DNA of 64,000 bases from Mycobacterium paraense (GCF_002101815.1 NZ_LQPM01000006.1:248001-312000), one strand, 5' to 3'. Positions 9,534 to 21,600 are shown, counted from the stretch's first letter. Notes: a model not told the origin generated them from the sequence alone. Translations and numbers: made by a program.

Positions 9534-9567
9534 TCTGTCGTCGACAGAACATTTGCTCAGCTAAGCA
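9534..9567. promoter_or_regulatory. Two palindromes upstream of mmpS (candidate repressor operators)
   Basis: TCTGTCG-t-CGACAGA at 9534-9548 is a perfect 7-bp palindrome around one base. Six bases on, TGCT-c-AGCT-a-AGCA at 9554-9567 is symmetric except for one base pair. Both sit within 71 bp upstream of the mmpS start, where TetR- or MarR-type repressors of mmpS-mmpL operons usually bind. No regulator gene is adjacent. Confidence 0.45.
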
Positions 9568-9633
9568 TCGTAGACGGTAGTGCACGTAACCGTTCCTCGG
9601 GGTGGCGACTTTGTGATCACCGACACCGGCCGG

Positions 9634-10692
9634 TCAGCGGGCCACCCGGCCCGTGACCGGCGGGAGGTCGGCGAGCGTGACGATGCCGGGCTTCGCGGCG
9701 ACGACGGCCGGGACCGCGTTGGTCACCGGCATCGCGGTGTAAATCATTCCCAGCCCCATGAATCCCGGCTCCGTCCAGTCCTTCGGCGGCAGGCAGTGCA
9801 GCACGGTGCGCATGTTGGGCAGGCCGAACACCTGAATGACGTGACCGTGCTCGAGCGGCTTGGGCGGCACCACGTGATTGCCCATGGTCCAGTTGAATCC
9901 GACGCTGACGACGTTGCGATCGCCCTCCCACCCGCGGTGGTACCCGTAGACGCTGCCCACCGTCCCCGCGGGGATCTTCATGAAGCCCAGGTCGGTGTCG
10001 GCGGTGGCGGCGGTGAAGGTGACGTCGAAGGTCATCCGGTCCAGCTTCGCCCCGATCGCGTCGGCCATCATGGCGGCGGACTCGGCGAAGACCTCGCTTT
10101 CTCGGCGCACGCTCTCGGCCAGCCCCGGGGTCTCGGGATCCTGCGAGAAGCCCATCGCCGTCTGGGTTTCGGCCGACTCGTAGGTCGAGCAGTCCACCGA
10201 CTCGGTGATGCGGATCTCGTCGACGCGCTCGCAGGAGGCCGACAGCACCATGCCGACCATGTTCGTCATCCCGGGGTGGGCCCCGCTGCCGAAGATCGTC
10301 GAACCGCCGCGCTCGCAGGCGTCCACGATGCGCTCGCGGTCCGCCGGTGTCTGCTTGCCGCCGGTGATCCACGCGGCGCTGGTGCACACGTTGACGCCCG
10401 ACTCCAGCAGCCGCACGAGTTCATCGACGTTGGGCCACAACGGGTTATAGCAACACGCGTCCGGTCGCAGTGCCAGCAGCGCGTCGATGTCGTTGGTGGC
10501 CTTGACCCCGGTCGGCTCCGGCCATCCGGACAGCTCGGCGGCGTCCACCCCGACCTTGTCGGCGCCGTGCGCGTACACCCCGACCAGCTCCATGTCGGGC
10601 CGGCCGATGATGGCGTGCAACGAGCGGCGACCGATGTTGCCGGTGGTCCACTGAATCACGCGAAACGGACGGTCTGCGCTGGTTGTGCTCAT
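9634..10692 (-). CDS. NAD(P)-dependent oxidoreductase, dihydrodipicolinate-reductase-like fold
   Basis: A 352-residue protein with an N-terminal Rossmann motif (VIQWTTGNIGRRSL, about residues 12-25). The arrangement resembles dihydrodipicolinate reductase and 2,4-diaminopentanoate dehydrogenase-like proteins, of which mycobacteria carry several uncharacterised copies. AAAGGAGCC precedes ATG 10692. It lies between fadD and mmpS on the same strand, with gaps of 56 and 136 bp, so it may read from the lipid operon or its own promoter. No link to TPP synthesis is known. The substrate cannot be named. Confidence 0.75.
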   Translation of the reverse strand: MSTTSADRPFRVIQWTTGNIGRRSLHAIIGRPDMELVGVYAHGADKVGVDAAELSGWPEPTGVKATNDIDALLALRPDACCYNPLWPNVDELVRLLESGVNVCTSAAWITGGKQTPADRERIVDACERGGSTIFGSGAHPGMTNMVGMVLSASCERVDEIRITESVDCSTYESAETQTAMGFSQDPETPGLAESVRRESEVFAESAAMMADAIGAKLDRMTFDVTFTAATADTDLGFMKIPAGTVGSVYGYHRGWEGDRNVVSVGFNWTMGNHVVPPKPLEHGHVIQVFGLPNMRTVLHCLPPKDWTEPGFMGLGMIYTAMPVTNAVPAVVAAKPGIVTLADLPPVTGRVAR

Positions 10693-10712
10693 CGAATGGC
10701 TCCTTTGCCGGT

Positions 10713-10739
10713 GCGGTTGGACCCATTATGTTCAACCGC
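10713..10739 (-). promoter_or_regulatory. Inverted repeat and -10-like element upstream of the oxidoreductase gene
   Basis: GCGGTTG (10713-10719) and CAACCGC (10733-10739) form perfect 7-bp arms around 13 bases. On the minus strand the loop contains CATAAT, a good -10 element, about 20 bases before the Shine-Dalgarno site of the gene starting at 10692. This suggests a separate promoter with an overlapping operator between fadD and the oxidoreductase gene. Confidence 0.4.
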
Positions 10740-10748
10740 GGTCCGGGC

Positions 10749-12497
10749 TCAGGCGTCCAGTCGGGTGAATTGGTCCTGGCGGTATTGCTCGACGCAGGCG
10801 GCGCGGCGGATCTTGCCGCTCGTGGTGGTGGGAATCGACCCGGGCGGCACCAGGACGAGGTCGCCGACGTGCAACCCGTGCACGTTGGATATCGCCGAGG
10901 TGACGTCGCTCTTGACGCCGGTGAGCCAGTGCGTCGCGTCCTCGGCGGAGTCGCCCCGCTTCTTGAGCTCGACGACGGTGACCAGCTTCTCGGTGCTGTT
11001 CACCGGGACCGATATCGCCGCGACCCGGCCGCCCGTGATCTCTTGGACCGTCGCCTCGATGTCCTCGGGATAGTGATTGCGCCCGCGGATGATGAGCAGG
11101 TCCTTGATGCGGCCGACGATGAACAGCTCGCCGGAGAAGATGAAACCCAGGTCGCCGGTTCGCAGCCACGGCCCGTCGGGCGTGCCCGGCGACGGGTCGA
11201 CGAGCACCGCGCCAAAGCAGCGTTGTTCCTCCGGGGGCTTGGCCCAGTAGCCGTCGGCGACATTGGGGCCATGCAGCCAGATCTCACCGACCACGCCGGG
11301 CGGGCACTCACGGCCCGTGTCGGAGTCGACGATGCGCAGCGAGGGTGATTGCGGCACTTTGTATTTGACCAGCGCCGTGCCGGTGCCCTCCGCGCACGGC
11401 TGGACGCGGCCGGCGGAGAGCTCGTCGGCGTCGAAATGGACCGCGCCGGACGAATCGCTCCAGGTGCCGGCCGTCACGAAGACGGTCGCCTCCGCCAGGC
11501 CGTACGAGGGGCGCACCATGTCCTCGCGGAAATTGAAGTGGGCGAACCGATCAACGAAGCGTTGCAGCGTGGCCGGCTCGACCCGTTCGGCACCGCTGAT
11601 GATGCCCAGCACCCCGCCGAGGTCGAGCCCGGCCATGTCGGCCTCGGTCGTCTTGCGGGCGGCCAGGTCGTAGGCGAAGTTCGGCGCCGCGGAAAACGCG
11701 TGCGGACTCCGCGCCAATTCCTGCACCCATCTGGCCGGCCGCTCCAAAAACGCGACCGGGCTGGCCAGCTGGCCGTGGAAGCCGCCCAGGATCGGGGCGC
11801 AGACTCCCAGCACCAAGCCCATGTCGTGGTAGAAGGGCAACCACGAGACGATCGTGGCGTCCGCGGGGACCTTGATCTGGGACTCCGCGAAGAAGCTGCG
11901 CATCAGCTGGTCGAAATTCACCTGCAGGTTGCGGTGCGAGATCATGACCCCGGTCGGCAGCCGGGTGGAACCCGAGCTGTACTGCAAATACGCCGTGCTC
12001 GGCAAATCGGCTGTGCGAAGGCCGGTTCCGCCGTCGGCGTCGAGATCCAGCGCATCGATTTCCAGGATCTCGGGAACCGTGTCCAGGCCCGCTTGGTCGA
12101 CGTATTCGGCGATGTCCTGCGCGACCGCGGACGTGGTGAGAACGACGGTCGGTGACGTGTCGGCCAGCACCGCGCCCACCCGCTCGTTTGTCGCGCCGCG
12201 GTGCGGCAGCGGCAGCGGAACCGCGATGAGCCCGGCCTGCATCGATCCCAGGAAGGCCGCGATGTAGTGCAAGCCCTGGGGCGCCAGGATCACCGCCCGG
12301 TCCCCGGCGGACCCGTGCAGGCTGAGTTCGCGCCCCACATTGAGCGTTCGGCGCGATAGCTGCGACCACGTGAGGCTTTCGGGCACGCCCGCCCAGTCGC
12401 CGTGGTAATCGGTGAAGGTGAACGCTATGTCATCGGGTCGCAGGCTGGCGCGCCCGTGCAGCATCGACAGCACGGATGACTGGGGCGGTGGTGTCAC
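10749..12497 (-). CDS. fadD23: Fatty-acyl-AMP ligase (FadD23/FadD21 type)
   Basis: A 582-residue acyl-AMP ligase. It would activate a fatty acid as acyl-AMP and load it on the polyketide synthase of the same locus. FAAL signatures are [40 protein letters not shown] and [19 protein letters not shown]. Length fits FAAL proteins rather than CoA ligases. GTG 12497 is the start; no clear Shine-Dalgarno site is visible. It is the fourth gene of the papA3-mmpL10-PE-fadD run, 39 bp after the PE-PPE gene. The symbol follows the M. smegmatis TPP locus naming and is by position and family only. Confidence 0.85.
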   Translation of the reverse strand: MTPPPQSSVLSMLHGRASLRPDDIAFTFTDYHGDWAGVPESLTWSQLSRRTLNVGRELSLHGSAGDRAVILAPQGLHYIAAFLGSMQAGLIAVPLPLPHRGATNERVGAVLADTSPTVVLTTSAVAQDIAEYVDQAGLDTVPEILEIDALDLDADGGTGLRTADLPSTAYLQYSSGSTRLPTGVMISHRNLQVNFDQLMRSFFAESQIKVPADATIVSWLPFYHDMGLVLGVCAPILGGFHGQLASPVAFLERPARWVQELARSPHAFSAAPNFAYDLAARKTTEADMAGLDLGGVLGIISGAERVEPATLQRFVDRFAHFNFREDMVRPSYGLAEATVFVTAGTWSDSSGAVHFDADELSAGRVQPCAEGTGTALVKYKVPQSPSLRIVDSDTGRECPPGVVGEIWLHGPNVADGYWAKPPEEQRCFGAVLVDPSPGTPDGPWLRTGDLGFIFSGELFIVGRIKDLLIIRGRNHYPEDIEATVQEITGGRVAAISVPVNSTEKLVTVVELKKRGDSAEDATHWLTGVKSDVTSAISNVHGLHVGDLVLVPPGSIPTTTSGKIRRAACVEQYRQDQFTRLDA

Positions 12498-12536
12498 GTT
12501 ACGTCCGTACTGGTTTGTCCAACGCGTCGCATCGCG

Positions 12537-13667
12537 TCAGTGGTCGGCCTGTCCCGCGCCGTGCGACAACACGGACATGGCACCGGCGAGGATCTGGGAG
12601 AAGGGGTCGGCGCCACCGCCGAAGGTCGCCTGGTTGGCCGGCGCGGTGACTTCCGCCGGGTCGAAGCCGTGCACCGGGTCCACCTGAACCGGGGCGGTCG
12701 CCGGGTCGTCGTTTCGCGAATAGCCGGCGTTGACCCGGGGGATCAGGATCGCGTCCAGTTTGTTCAGCGTGTCTTCCGGGATCCCGATGTATTTCAGCGG
12801 CATGACCAGCGGAAGGTGCTTCTCCGGGACCATGATCGTGGTGTCTTTCGCGCCCCGGGAGTTGATCGTCGTCCGGATGTTCTGCGGCGGCACCATGCTG
12901 CGGTTCGTGAAGGCCACCGCGGTGTGACCGGTGGCCAGGCCCATCAGCGTGTTGGCGAACGCGAACATGTTGTCGGGCCGGTCGGGGAAGTCCGCGATGG
13001 AGTCGTACGCGGCCACGAATCTGTCGGTGTCGTACTGGCTCTCGTAGGGCGGCGGCATCGTGTAGTCGAGCGCGGGAACGGTGCTGCCGACCGGGAACAT
13101 GGCGGTCAAAAAGCTCTGACCGAAGGCGTGATGCCCGATCGGGTCGCCGAACGTGGCGAAGTTCAGCGTGTTCGGCGGCGGAGCGGTGGGGTCCGTCGCC
13201 AGGCGGGCCTGCGCGCCGTCGACCACGAACCCGCCCTCGGACAAACCGATCGCCGTACCCGGCCGCCCGGTTTTGATCGCGCCGACCAGGTTGTCCACTC
13301 CCGTGTCGACCGACTCGCCGACGCTGGGGCCGTCCAGGCCCAGGCCGGGAAGGATCTCATCGCCGAACTTGCCGATCCCCGGGAAGAGCCGCCCGAGCAC
13401 GTGGCCCTGAACCTGCCCCGCCGGGTAGTTGATGATCTCGCGCTGCTGGCCGGGGAACCATTGGGCGCCCTCCTGGCGGATGTATTCGTCGTAGGGGATG
13501 CCGAGCACGTGGGCGCCGCCGAGGGCGAACGCGGTCTGGTCGCCCGGCGCGCCCGGTGTCGGCGGTCCGCCGATCGGCGTGTCGTCTGCGGACACCCGGC
13601 CGGCGCCGAAACACCCTGCGGCGCCGACAGTTACCAGCGCCGTCACTCCTGCGAGTAGTTTCCTCAT
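12537..13667 (-). CDS. PE-PPE-domain serine acyltransferase/hydrolase-like protein of the TPP locus
   Basis: A 376-residue exported protein. It has an N-terminal hydrophobic signal ([16 protein letters not shown]) followed by Cys, possibly a weak lipobox, then a PE-PPE alpha/beta-hydrolase domain. The nucleophile motif is GLSEG with Ser at about residue 143. Despite the family name it has no PE or PPE leader. In SL-1 and PAT loci the equivalent (Chp) proteins move acyl chains onto trehalose. In the TPP locus the corresponding protein is thought to add phleic acids to diacyltrehalose outside the membrane. It lies 40 bp after mmpL10. Confidence 0.82.
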   Translation of the reverse strand: MRKLLAGVTALVTVGAAGCFGAGRVSADDTPIGGPPTPGAPGDQTAFALGGAHVLGIPYDEYIRQEGAQWFPGQQREIINYPAGQVQGHVLGRLFPGIGKFGDEILPGLGLDGPSVGESVDTGVDNLVGAIKTGRPGTAIGLSEGGFVVDGAQARLATDPTAPPPNTLNFATFGDPIGHHAFGQSFLTAMFPVGSTVPALDYTMPPPYESQYDTDRFVAAYDSIADFPDRPDNMFAFANTLMGLATGHTAVAFTNRSMVPPQNIRTTINSRGAKDTTIMVPEKHLPLVMPLKYIGIPEDTLNKLDAILIPRVNAGYSRNDDPATAPVQVDPVHGFDPAEVTAPANQATFGGGADPFSQILAGAMSVLSHGAGQADH

Positions 13668-13707
13668 CCCTACCCCTGACCCCTCGGCTTCTCTAGTCTC
13701 ACATACG

Positions 13708-16692
13708 TCATGGGTGCGCCCCGACCGGGTTGCGGCCGGACGCCCGTGACGGCCACCAGTTCGCCCGGCCGATCAGCGCGGCGACGGCGGGAACCGTGAT
13801 GGTGCGCACCAAGAAGGTGTCCAGCAGGATCCCCACCCCGATCACGAAGCCGCCCTGGACCACGGTACCGATGCTGGAGAACAACAGACCGCCCATCGAC
13901 GCGGCGAAGATCAGCCCCGCGGCGGTGATCACCCCGCCCGTCGAACCCAGGGTGCGAATGATGCCGTACCGCACGCTGCGCGGCGATTCGTCACGCATGC
14001 GCGAGACGAGCAGCATGTTGTAGTCGGCTCCCACCGCGACCAACACCACAAATGCCAACGGCGGCACGCTCCAATGCAGGTGCTGGCCGAGCAGCAACTG
14101 GAAAACCACGACACCGATTCCCACCGCCGACAAGAACGAGATGACCACGGACGCAACCAGATACAGCGGCGCGATGATCGCGCGAAGCAGCGCCATCAGG
14201 GTCAGCAGCACGACGAGCAGGGTCACCGCGATGATGAACCGGATGTCGTGCTGGTAGTAGTCGCGCGTGTCTTTCAGGCCGACGGTGTATCCCGCCATCG
14301 AGATGGTGGCGTCGGACAGCGAGGTGTTCGGTTGGGCACCGCGGGCCGTCGCGCTGATCGCGTTGACCTGATCCATGGCCTCGGTGCTGAACGGATTCAG
14401 TTTGGTCTGCACCAGGTACCGCACCGAGTGGCCGTCCGGCGAAATGAACGCCTTGGCGGCCTGCTGAAACTCCTTCAGATGCAGCAGCTGCGAGGGGATG
14501 TTGAAGCCGGCCATCGCCGGTTGCGCCGCGTCCTGCTTCAGCGACAACAGGAACTGCGCCGACTCGCTGAGGCCCGCGCCGAGCTGTTTGACCTGGTCGA
14601 CCAGCTGGGCCACCGCGTCGGCTATTTGCCGGCTGCCGCCGGCGAATCGGTCGGCGCCGTTTTGCAGGCTGTTCAGGTTCGCCTGCAGGCCCCCGGGCTG
14701 GTCGATTCCCATGGAGCGCAGCACGGTGGTGAGCTTCGTCAGGGCGGCGCGCAGGCGGTCCGTCGACGCCTTCAAAGCCCGTTTGTCCTGGTATTCCTGC
14801 AGCTGGTGGGACAAGTCGTTGATCGCGTCGAGGTCTGCCTGGTCGCGCCCGCCGGTCAGTTGCTCGAACGTGCCGCGGGTGGCGCTGCACGACGGATCGG
14901 CATCGCAGACCGGGTTGCCCTGCAGCGCCGTCAGCACCGGACCCATCCAGGCGAACATGTTCTTGGCGGCCGTGAAGTTCCAGCCCATGGCATTGCTGAG
15001 CGAGTTGACGTGGTCGACGAGCTGGGCCGCCAGGTCGACCTCTTTGACCAGCGTGTCGCCGCTGTACTGGTTCTTCGTCGAGGAGAAGGCGTTCTCCAGC
15101 TCCTGCACGCTGGCGGTGAGCTGGCTGACCTGGCCGCGGACTTCGCGCAGGCTGTTGGCCAGCGTGCCGGCCCCGTCGACCAGCCGGTTGAGGTCGCTCG
15201 TGTGGTCGTTGATCAGGTTGGAGCCGCCGGCCAGCATGGTGCCGATGGCGCCGGCCTGATAGGTGGCCCGGAACTGCTCCGGGACGTTTCCGGTGGGACG
15301 GGTGATGCCGCTGACGGCGGCGACGTTCGGCAGCTGGCTGATGCGGGACGCCATCTGCTCGAGGTCCGCGAGGGCCTGCGGGTTGCGAAGGTCACGCGGT
15401 GACTGGACGAGGATGTACTCCGGGATGGACTGGTTCACGTTGAAATGGCGATCCAGCGCGGCGTACCCGACGGAGCTGGGCGCCGACGGCCGCAGGGCCT
15501 TGCGATCGTCGTAGTTGTAACGCACCAGGCCGGCACAGCTGGCCAGGATGATCAACACGAGCAGGCTGGCGACCAGGTGGGCCCTGGGCCGGCGCACGAT
15601 GCGCACCCCGGAGCGCCGCCAGAACCGAGCGGTCAGTTCGCGCCGCGGCTTGACCCAGCCGCGCGGCCCGGCGAGCACCAAAATCGCCGGCAGCAGCGTC
15701 ACCGCGGCGAGGAATGCCACGCCGATGCCGATCGCCGACGACGCCCCGACCGTCTTGAACACTCCCATCCGGGCGAAGCTGATCACCAGAAAGGTGATCC
15801 CCACGGTGCTGGCCGAGGCGGCGATCACTTTCCCGATCGAGTTCATCGCCCGCCTGACCGCGTCATCGAAATCCGCGCCCGACCGCCGATAGTCGTGATA
15901 GCGGCTGATGAGAAAGACCGCGTAGTCCGTTCCGGCGCCGGCCATGATGGCGCTGAGGAACACCATGGACTGGTTCGACACGCCCGAGCCCGTCAGCTGC
16001 GAGTATCCCGCCACCAGCGCCTGCGCGATCACCAGCGACAACCCGATCGTTATCAGCGGCAGCAGCATGGTGACGGCGCTGCGGTAGACCACCAGCAGCA
16101 CGATGAGCACCAGGACGCCGATCGCCAGCTCGATGGGAAGCCGGTCCCGCTGGCCCGCGACGGTGAGGTCGGCGACCGTCGCCGCCGGGCCGGTGACGTT
16201 AGCCGTCAGGGGCGTTCCCGCGACCGTGTGTTTGACGATGTCGCTGATCCGGTTGAAGGCGTCGTAGGACCGTGGCGTGCCCAATTCGCCCGCGACGCCG
16301 ACCGGCAGCACCCAGGCTTTGTGGTCCGCGCTGGTCACGACCTGACGCAGCGGTGGCGTGGTGATGAAGTCCTGAATCATCACGACGTCCCGCGTGTCCC
16401 GGTGCAGCGCGTCGACGAGTTTGCGGTACACGGCTTCGTCGTCGGGCCCCAGCCCCTTGTCGTTGGTCAGGACCACCAGCATCAGGTCCTCGGAGCCCGA
16501 TTCGTGGAACGCCTCGGTCATCTTGCGGGCGGTGACGTTCGACGGTGCATCGCTGGGCAGGATGGCGAGCGGATGCTTCTGGGCCATCTCGCTCAGCGAT
16601 GGGAGTGTCAGCGGCAGGGCGACCGCAACCGCGACCCACAGGCCGATCACCATCCAGGGCCAACGCACCACAAAATCGGCTAGCCGTCGCAT
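13708..16692 (-). CDS. mmpL10: MmpL10-type RND lipid transporter
   Basis: A 994-residue RND transporter very similar in its recalled sequence to M. tuberculosis MmpL10: [20 protein letters not shown], then [20 protein letters not shown] and [20 protein letters not shown]. The relay motifs [12 protein letters not shown] and [11 protein letters not shown] are present. ATG 16692 is preceded by GAGGTGAAGG; a GTG at 16728 is the longer alternative. MmpL10 exports diacyltrehalose, the precursor for PAT or TPP, across the inner membrane. No MmpS partner is encoded next to it, as is usual for this group. The gap to papA3 is 57 bp. Confidence 0.92.
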   Translation of the reverse strand: MRRLADFVVRWPWMVIGLWVAVAVALPLTLPSLSEMAQKHPLAILPSDAPSNVTARKMTEAFHESGSEDLMLVVLTNDKGLGPDDEAVYRKLVDALHRDTRDVVMIQDFITTPPLRQVVTSADHKAWVLPVGVAGELGTPRSYDAFNRISDIVKHTVAGTPLTANVTGPAATVADLTVAGQRDRLPIELAIGVLVLIVLLVVYRSAVTMLLPLITIGLSLVIAQALVAGYSQLTGSGVSNQSMVFLSAIMAGAGTDYAVFLISRYHDYRRSGADFDDAVRRAMNSIGKVIAASASTVGITFLVISFARMGVFKTVGASSAIGIGVAFLAAVTLLPAILVLAGPRGWVKPRRELTARFWRRSGVRIVRRPRAHLVASLLVLIILASCAGLVRYNYDDRKALRPSAPSSVGYAALDRHFNVNQSIPEYILVQSPRDLRNPQALADLEQMASRISQLPNVAAVSGITRPTGNVPEQFRATYQAGAIGTMLAGGSNLINDHTSDLNRLVDGAGTLANSLREVRGQVSQLTASVQELENAFSSTKNQYSGDTLVKEVDLAAQLVDHVNSLSNAMGWNFTAAKNMFAWMGPVLTALQGNPVCDADPSCSATRGTFEQLTGGRDQADLDAINDLSHQLQEYQDKRALKASTDRLRAALTKLTTVLRSMGIDQPGGLQANLNSLQNGADRFAGGSRQIADAVAQLVDQVKQLGAGLSESAQFLLSLKQDAAQPAMAGFNIPSQLLHLKEFQQAAKAFISPDGHSVRYLVQTKLNPFSTEAMDQVNAISATARGAQPNTSLSDATISMAGYTVGLKDTRDYYQHDIRFIIAVTLLVVLLTLMALLRAIIAPLYLVASVVISFLSAVGIGVVVFQLLLGQHLHWSVPPLAFVVLVAVGADYNMLLVSRMRDESPRSVRYGIIRTLGSTGGVITAAGLIFAASMGGLLFSSIGTVVQGGFVIGVGILLDTFLVRTITVPAVAALIGRANWWPSRASGRNPVGAHP

Positions 16693-16749
16693 TTCGCCTT
16701 CACCTCGAACCGTGCAATTCCGCGCCACGAGCCACCGGATTACCCCACG

Positions 16750-18171
16750 CTACGCAACGCGTCCCCAATGCCCGCTGGCCGCGACCCGCGCGCACACGGA
16801 CTTCATCGCTTCCATATAGCGGGTCACTGATTTCTGGGCGACCGGATTATCCGGATACATGATCGCCATTGCGGTGCCCTCGCCGTACCGGAATACGTAA
16901 ATGGTCAGCTGATACGAATACCGGCCGTCGGAATAGATCCCGAGATTGTTCGCATAACCGAGGTCGGCCGCCGCGAGGACGGCGTTGAGGGGAGCCGCGC
17001 CGCCGTGCAAGAAGTTGGACACCGGGAAGTTCGGCTCCGGCCAGTTCAGCCATGGCGCCAACTCGAGCACGCGGTAATACGGCACCTTCGCCAGGTGCAG
17101 ACCGGAATCGAACGACGACTGCGCCGCCCATGCGGCCTCGCCGAACGAGGCCGCGGCTATCGGCACGGTGATCGGGACCAGGCCGGTGAACCAGCCCTGG
17201 GTCATGAAGTTGTCGGAAGTCCTGCGGGTGTCCCTCGGAGTCAGGCCGTAATACGTCAGGGCGCCCGTGAATTCGTGCTCGACCAGGGCGAAGCAGGCGA
17301 ACAAGCCGCCGACGAAGCGTGCGCCGACCGCTCCGCAGGCCGCTTCGAACCGCTCCGTCTGCGCCGGATCCATCAGGAATTCGGAGATCAGGTTGCTCTC
17401 GCTCGGCTCGGTCGGGTCACCCAGCGGGAGGGGAAATTCGGGAAAGCCGCCGTTGTTGTTTTCGGCGAAATCGATCCACGCGCGCACCCCGGGCGAATCC
17501 ACCGTCAACGACGACGTGTACTGGCGTTCGCGGGCGCAGAATTCGTTGAAGCTGCCGGCATCGGGCAACGCGAGGGGTTCGCCGCCGCCACTGAGCGCCG
17601 CGTACATTCCGTTGGCCTCGAGCATCGTGGTGCCGATCAGCGTGGCGTCCCCGTGCACGTGATCCATGGCGGCGAAGAAAGTGAAATGCTTTTCGCCTTG
17701 GACGATGCCGAAGGTGAAGCAGCCCCATTCCAAGGGGTTCGGTATGGCCACGACGTGGGCGCGTATTTCGTCGACGCCCATCGGGCCGTGGTCGATCGGC
17801 GTGAATTCGATATCGGCGGGGTCGGTCAGGGTGTGCCTGAGGAACTCTCCGTCGCCGGTGTGTTCGAACCAGCTGCGGAACGTGTCGTGCCGGCGCAGGT
17901 AGGCGTTGACGGCGTGGTCCATGGCGGAGATGTCGCACTGGCCGGGCACTTCGCAGGTGGCGATGATCTGCCGGGAGAAGTCCAGCCCAGCGCCTGTCCG
18001 CTCGACGTAATTACGAAGATGCTGGCCCTGCATGTAGCTGACCGGCACGAAACTGACCGGCGCCTGCCGGACCTTCTCGGCGGCCGTGGTGGTCGGGTGC
18101 CAGGAGATGACTGATCCTGGGATCGGCTCCCAATCGCCCAGTGAGCCGATCGTGATCTTCCCGATTCGCAA
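16750..18171 (-). CDS. papA3: PapA3-type trehalose acyltransferase
   Basis: A 473-residue condensation-fold acyltransferase. The HxxxD motif HVHGD is at residues 171-175, and YGLTPRDTRRT and MTQGWFTGLVPITVPIA are as in PapA3/PapA1. PapA3 acylates trehalose to make mono- and diacyltrehalose. The start is TTG 18171: the LRIGKITIGSLGDW beginning matches known PapA N-termini and GGGGAG lies 6 bases upstream. Longer in-frame forms reach 18969 but would overlap the pks gene on the other strand. It is the first gene of the minus-strand lipid operon, divergent from pks. Confidence 0.9.
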   Translation of the reverse strand: MRIGKITIGSLGDWEPIPGSVISWHPTTTAAEKVRQAPVSFVPVSYMQGQHLRNYVERTGAGLDFSRQIIATCEVPGQCDISAMDHAVNAYLRRHDTFRSWFEHTGDGEFLRHTLTDPADIEFTPIDHGPMGVDEIRAHVVAIPNPLEWGCFTFGIVQGEKHFTFFAAMDHVHGDATLIGTTMLEANGMYAALSGGGEPLALPDAGSFNEFCARERQYTSSLTVDSPGVRAWIDFAENNNGGFPEFPLPLGDPTEPSESNLISEFLMDPAQTERFEAACGAVGARFVGGLFACFALVEHEFTGALTYYGLTPRDTRRTSDNFMTQGWFTGLVPITVPIAAASFGEAAWAAQSSFDSGLHLAKVPYYRVLELAPWLNWPEPNFPVSNFLHGGAAPLNAVLAAADLGYANNLGIYSDGRYSYQLTIYVFRYGEGTAMAIMYPDNPVAQKSVTRYMEAMKSVCARVAASGHWGRVA

Positions 18172-18605
18172 TATTTTCTCCCCGGTTGGCGCGGCTGGTA
18201 CGGCCGCTGCTAGCGACACCCAAGATAACCCTCTCGGCGGGCACCGTCGGCGGTATGCGCGGACGCGTCCCGTACCGCGAAGGCAGCTGGCACGGTAGTG
18301 ACGACCGCCCCGGCGTGGGACACGAGCCGGTCGGCACGCCCCGACCATACTTGCGCGATGCGCCGCCGGAAGCAGCCACACTTGGCATACTTGCCGTCGG
18401 AGGTGATTCGGCTGCGGCAACCGGTTCGGCATGTGTACATTCGCCACGACGGTCGCTGGAGCCAGTACGCCGGGGGGACTTCCGCCAGGTCTGTTCCTGG
18501 GTGCGTGCAGTGAGCGGCCGAGCGCGTGGTTCGGAGCAACCACGACCACGGCGCCGCAAGGGCGCGGGCATCGAATCTTCCGATCGACACAGGGAGGACA
18601 ACCGC
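18172..18605. promoter_or_regulatory. Divergent promoter region between papA3 and pks
   Basis: A 434-bp region without a supported gene. On the minus strand TATCTT (18222-18227) could serve as the papA3 -10 element, giving a leader of about 45 bases. On the plus strand CATACTTGC occurs at 18346-18354 and again at 18386-18394, 40 bp apart. The pks Shine-Dalgarno site AGGGAGGA lies near 18591-18598. The frame stays open upstream of the pks ATG back to 18186, but this is GC-driven. No strong -35 element was found. Confidence 0.45.
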
Positions 18606-21600
18606 ATGACATCCGCCGAAGATCCGGTGCGGGGGGCATCGGGTTCTGAGGGCTTCGCGATCGTCGGTTACGCGGCCCGGTTTCCGGGCGCGGCGGACGC
18701 GAACGAGTTCTGGCAGGTGCTGCGGGACGGCAGGGACGCGATATCGGAGGTGCCCGAGGATCGCTGGGACGCCGAGGAATTCTTCGACCCGGATCCGGAC
18801 ACGCCCGGGAAGGTGGTGACCCGTCGCGCGGGTTTCGTCGATGACGTAACGGGCTTCGACGCGCCGTTTTTCGGGATGTCGACGCGCGAGGTCCGGCTGA
18901 TGGACCCGCAGCACCGGCTCTTGCTGGAGACGGCGTGGCGCGCGGTCGAGCATTCGGGCACCGCGCCAACGGCTTTGGCGAACACCAACACCGGCGTGTT
19001 CATCGGCCTGGCCACCCACGACTACCTGGGAATGGCATCGGGCGAACTGACTTTCCCCGAGATCGAGGCCTACATGGCCATCGGGACGTCGAACGCGGCC
19101 GCCGCGGGCCGGATCAGCTACCGATTGGGGCTGCAGGGCCCATCGGTCGCCGTCGACACGGCGTGCAGCTCGTCGTTGGTGGCCATCCATCAGGCCTGCC
19201 AGGCGCTGCGGCTGGGGGAATGTGACCTCGCGCTGGCCGGCGGCGCGAACGTCATGCTCACCCCGGCGACCATGATCACCTTCTCGCACGCCCACATGCT
19301 GGCGCCCGACGGCCGCTGCAAGACGTTCGATGCGGCCGCGGACGGCTACGTGCGCGGCGAGGGTTGCGGCATCATCGTCGTCAAGCGGCTCGAGGACGCG
19401 CTCCGCGACGGCGACCGCATCCGGGCCGTGATCCGGGGCAGCGCGATCAACCAGGACGGCGCATCGGGCGGTTTGACGGTGCCGAACGGTGTTGCTCAGC
19501 AACGGGTTATCGCCGAGGCGCTGCAGCGCGCCGGCGTCGCACCCAGCGAGGTCGGATACCTCGAGGCGCACGGGACCGGGACGTCGCTGGGCGATCCGAT
19601 CGAGGCCCAGGCCGCGGGCGCGGTGCTCGGTGAGGGTCGCGAGCCGGGCCGGCCGTTGTTGATCGGGTCGGCAAAAACGAATATCGGGCATCTGGAGGCC
19701 GCCGCCGGGATCGCGGGCGTGATCAAGGTCATCCTCTCGCTCGAGCACGAGTTGTTGCCGCCGCACCTGCACTTCCGCAATCCGTCGCCGCACATCCCGT
19801 GGGACCGGCTCGCGCTGCAGGTCGTGCAGGAGGCCACACCGTGGGAGCGCAACGGCCGGCGACGCATCGCGGGTGTCAGCTCGTTCGGGTTCGCCGGGAC
19901 CAACGCGCACGTCATCCTGGAAGAGGCGCCCGATGCGGTGGGTCAGATCGACCCGACACCGGTCGAGGTGTCCGAGGACCGGCGGTTCAGCCTCCTGCCG
20001 CTGTCGGCGCGCACGCCCGCCGCGCTGGTGCAGATCGCCGAGCAGTACCGCAGCTGGTTGAGCACCCACCCGGAGGCCACGCTGGCCGACGTGTGCTTCA
20101 CCGCTGGGGTGGGGCGGGCGCACTTCGAGCACCGCGCCGCACTGGTGGTCAACTCGAAGGAATCCGCCGGCGAGTTGCTCGGCGCGCTCGCGGACGACCG
20201 CCCCGCGCCCGGTCTGGTCCGCGGCACCTCCGATGACACGCCGAAGACGGCGTGGCTGTTCACCGGTCAAGGCAGCCAGTACGCGGGCATGGCCCGCGAG
20301 CTGTTCGAGACCGAGCCGGTGTTCGCCGAGACGTTGACGCAGTGCGCGGCGGTGGTCGCCGACCGGCTCGAAAAGCCCTTGCTGGACGTGATTTTCGACA
20401 CGGACGGCCCGGACGGCGAAGAGACGCTGCGGCAGACCGCCTACGCCCAGCCGGCCCTGTTCGCGGTGGAGATGGGCCTGGCCCGGCTGTGGCAGTCGTG
20501 GGGCTTCGAACCGAGCGTGGTGCTGGGCCACAGCGTCGGCCAGTACGCGGCGGCCTGCGTGGCGGGCGTGTTCAGCCTCGAGGACGGGATGCTGCTGATG
20601 GCCGAGCGCGGCCGCCTGTTCGGCAGCCTGCCGGCCGGCGGCCGGATGGTGGCGGTCTTCGCCGCCGCCGAGCGCGTCGAGAGCCTGACCGACGAGTTCC
20701 CGAGCCTGTCGGTGGCCGCCTACAACGGCGCCAACACCGTCCTGTCCGGACCCGCGCACGATCTGGAGCAGGCGGTGGCCGGGTTGACGGCCGACGGTGT
20801 CCGGTGTGACTGGCTGGACACCAGCCACGCGTTCCACTCGGCGCTGCTGGATCCGATTCTCGATGACTTCGAGGCGTACGCGAACCGGTTCGAGTTCGGC
20901 TCGCCGCAACGGATGTTGGTGTGCAACCGCACCGGCGCCGCGCTCGGCCGGAGCGTGAAACTCGATGGCGCCTATTGGCGTCGCCACGCGCGCCAACCGG
21001 TGGAATTCGCCAAGAGCGTGCGCACCCTGGCAGATCTGGGTTGCAAGGTGTTGCTGGAGATCGGCCCGCAGCCGGTGCTCACGGCCGCGGCGCTGCGGGC
21101 ATGGCCCGACACGGTCGCCGCGCCGCGGGCGATCGCGTCGTTGCGCCGAAACACCGCCGACCGCCGCCAGATCACCGAAGCCCTCGCCGACGCGTACGTC
21201 CTTGGCCACCTGCCCGACTTCGCCGTCGTTTCCGGGCCCGCGCGCAAGCTCGACCTACCGACCTATCCGTTCCAGCACCGCGAGTACTGGTATCGGGACA
21301 ATCGGGAGCGCCCGAACCAGCAACAGCACACCGCCGTGAGCAGCCAAGCCGTCCAGTTGCTCGAGGACGGCCGGATCGAGGAACTCGCCGCGCTGGTCGA
21401 CGGCGAGAGCGCCGACCAGCAGACCCTGCGGGTGCTGACCAAGCTTGCAGCCCAGCACAATCGGCAGCGCAAGACGCAGTCGATCGCGGATGCGCGTTAC
21501 GAGATCCGTTGGGAGCAGTCCACCGGGCGCGGCGGGGTTTCGGAGGCGCCGGACGCGGCGGCCACCTGGCTGCTCATCGGCGACGACGCCGATGCGGTCG

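Noticed and set aside
12537..13667. A true PE or PPE family antigen
   Set aside because: There is no PE or PPE leader; only the PE-PPE hydrolase domain after a signal peptide is present.
18172..18969. Longer papA3 reading through to 18969
   Set aside because: The added N-terminus is Arg/Pro/Ser-rich without similarity to PapA proteins and overlaps the pks coding region on the other strand. TTG 18171 has a good Shine-Dalgarno site and the expected N-terminus.
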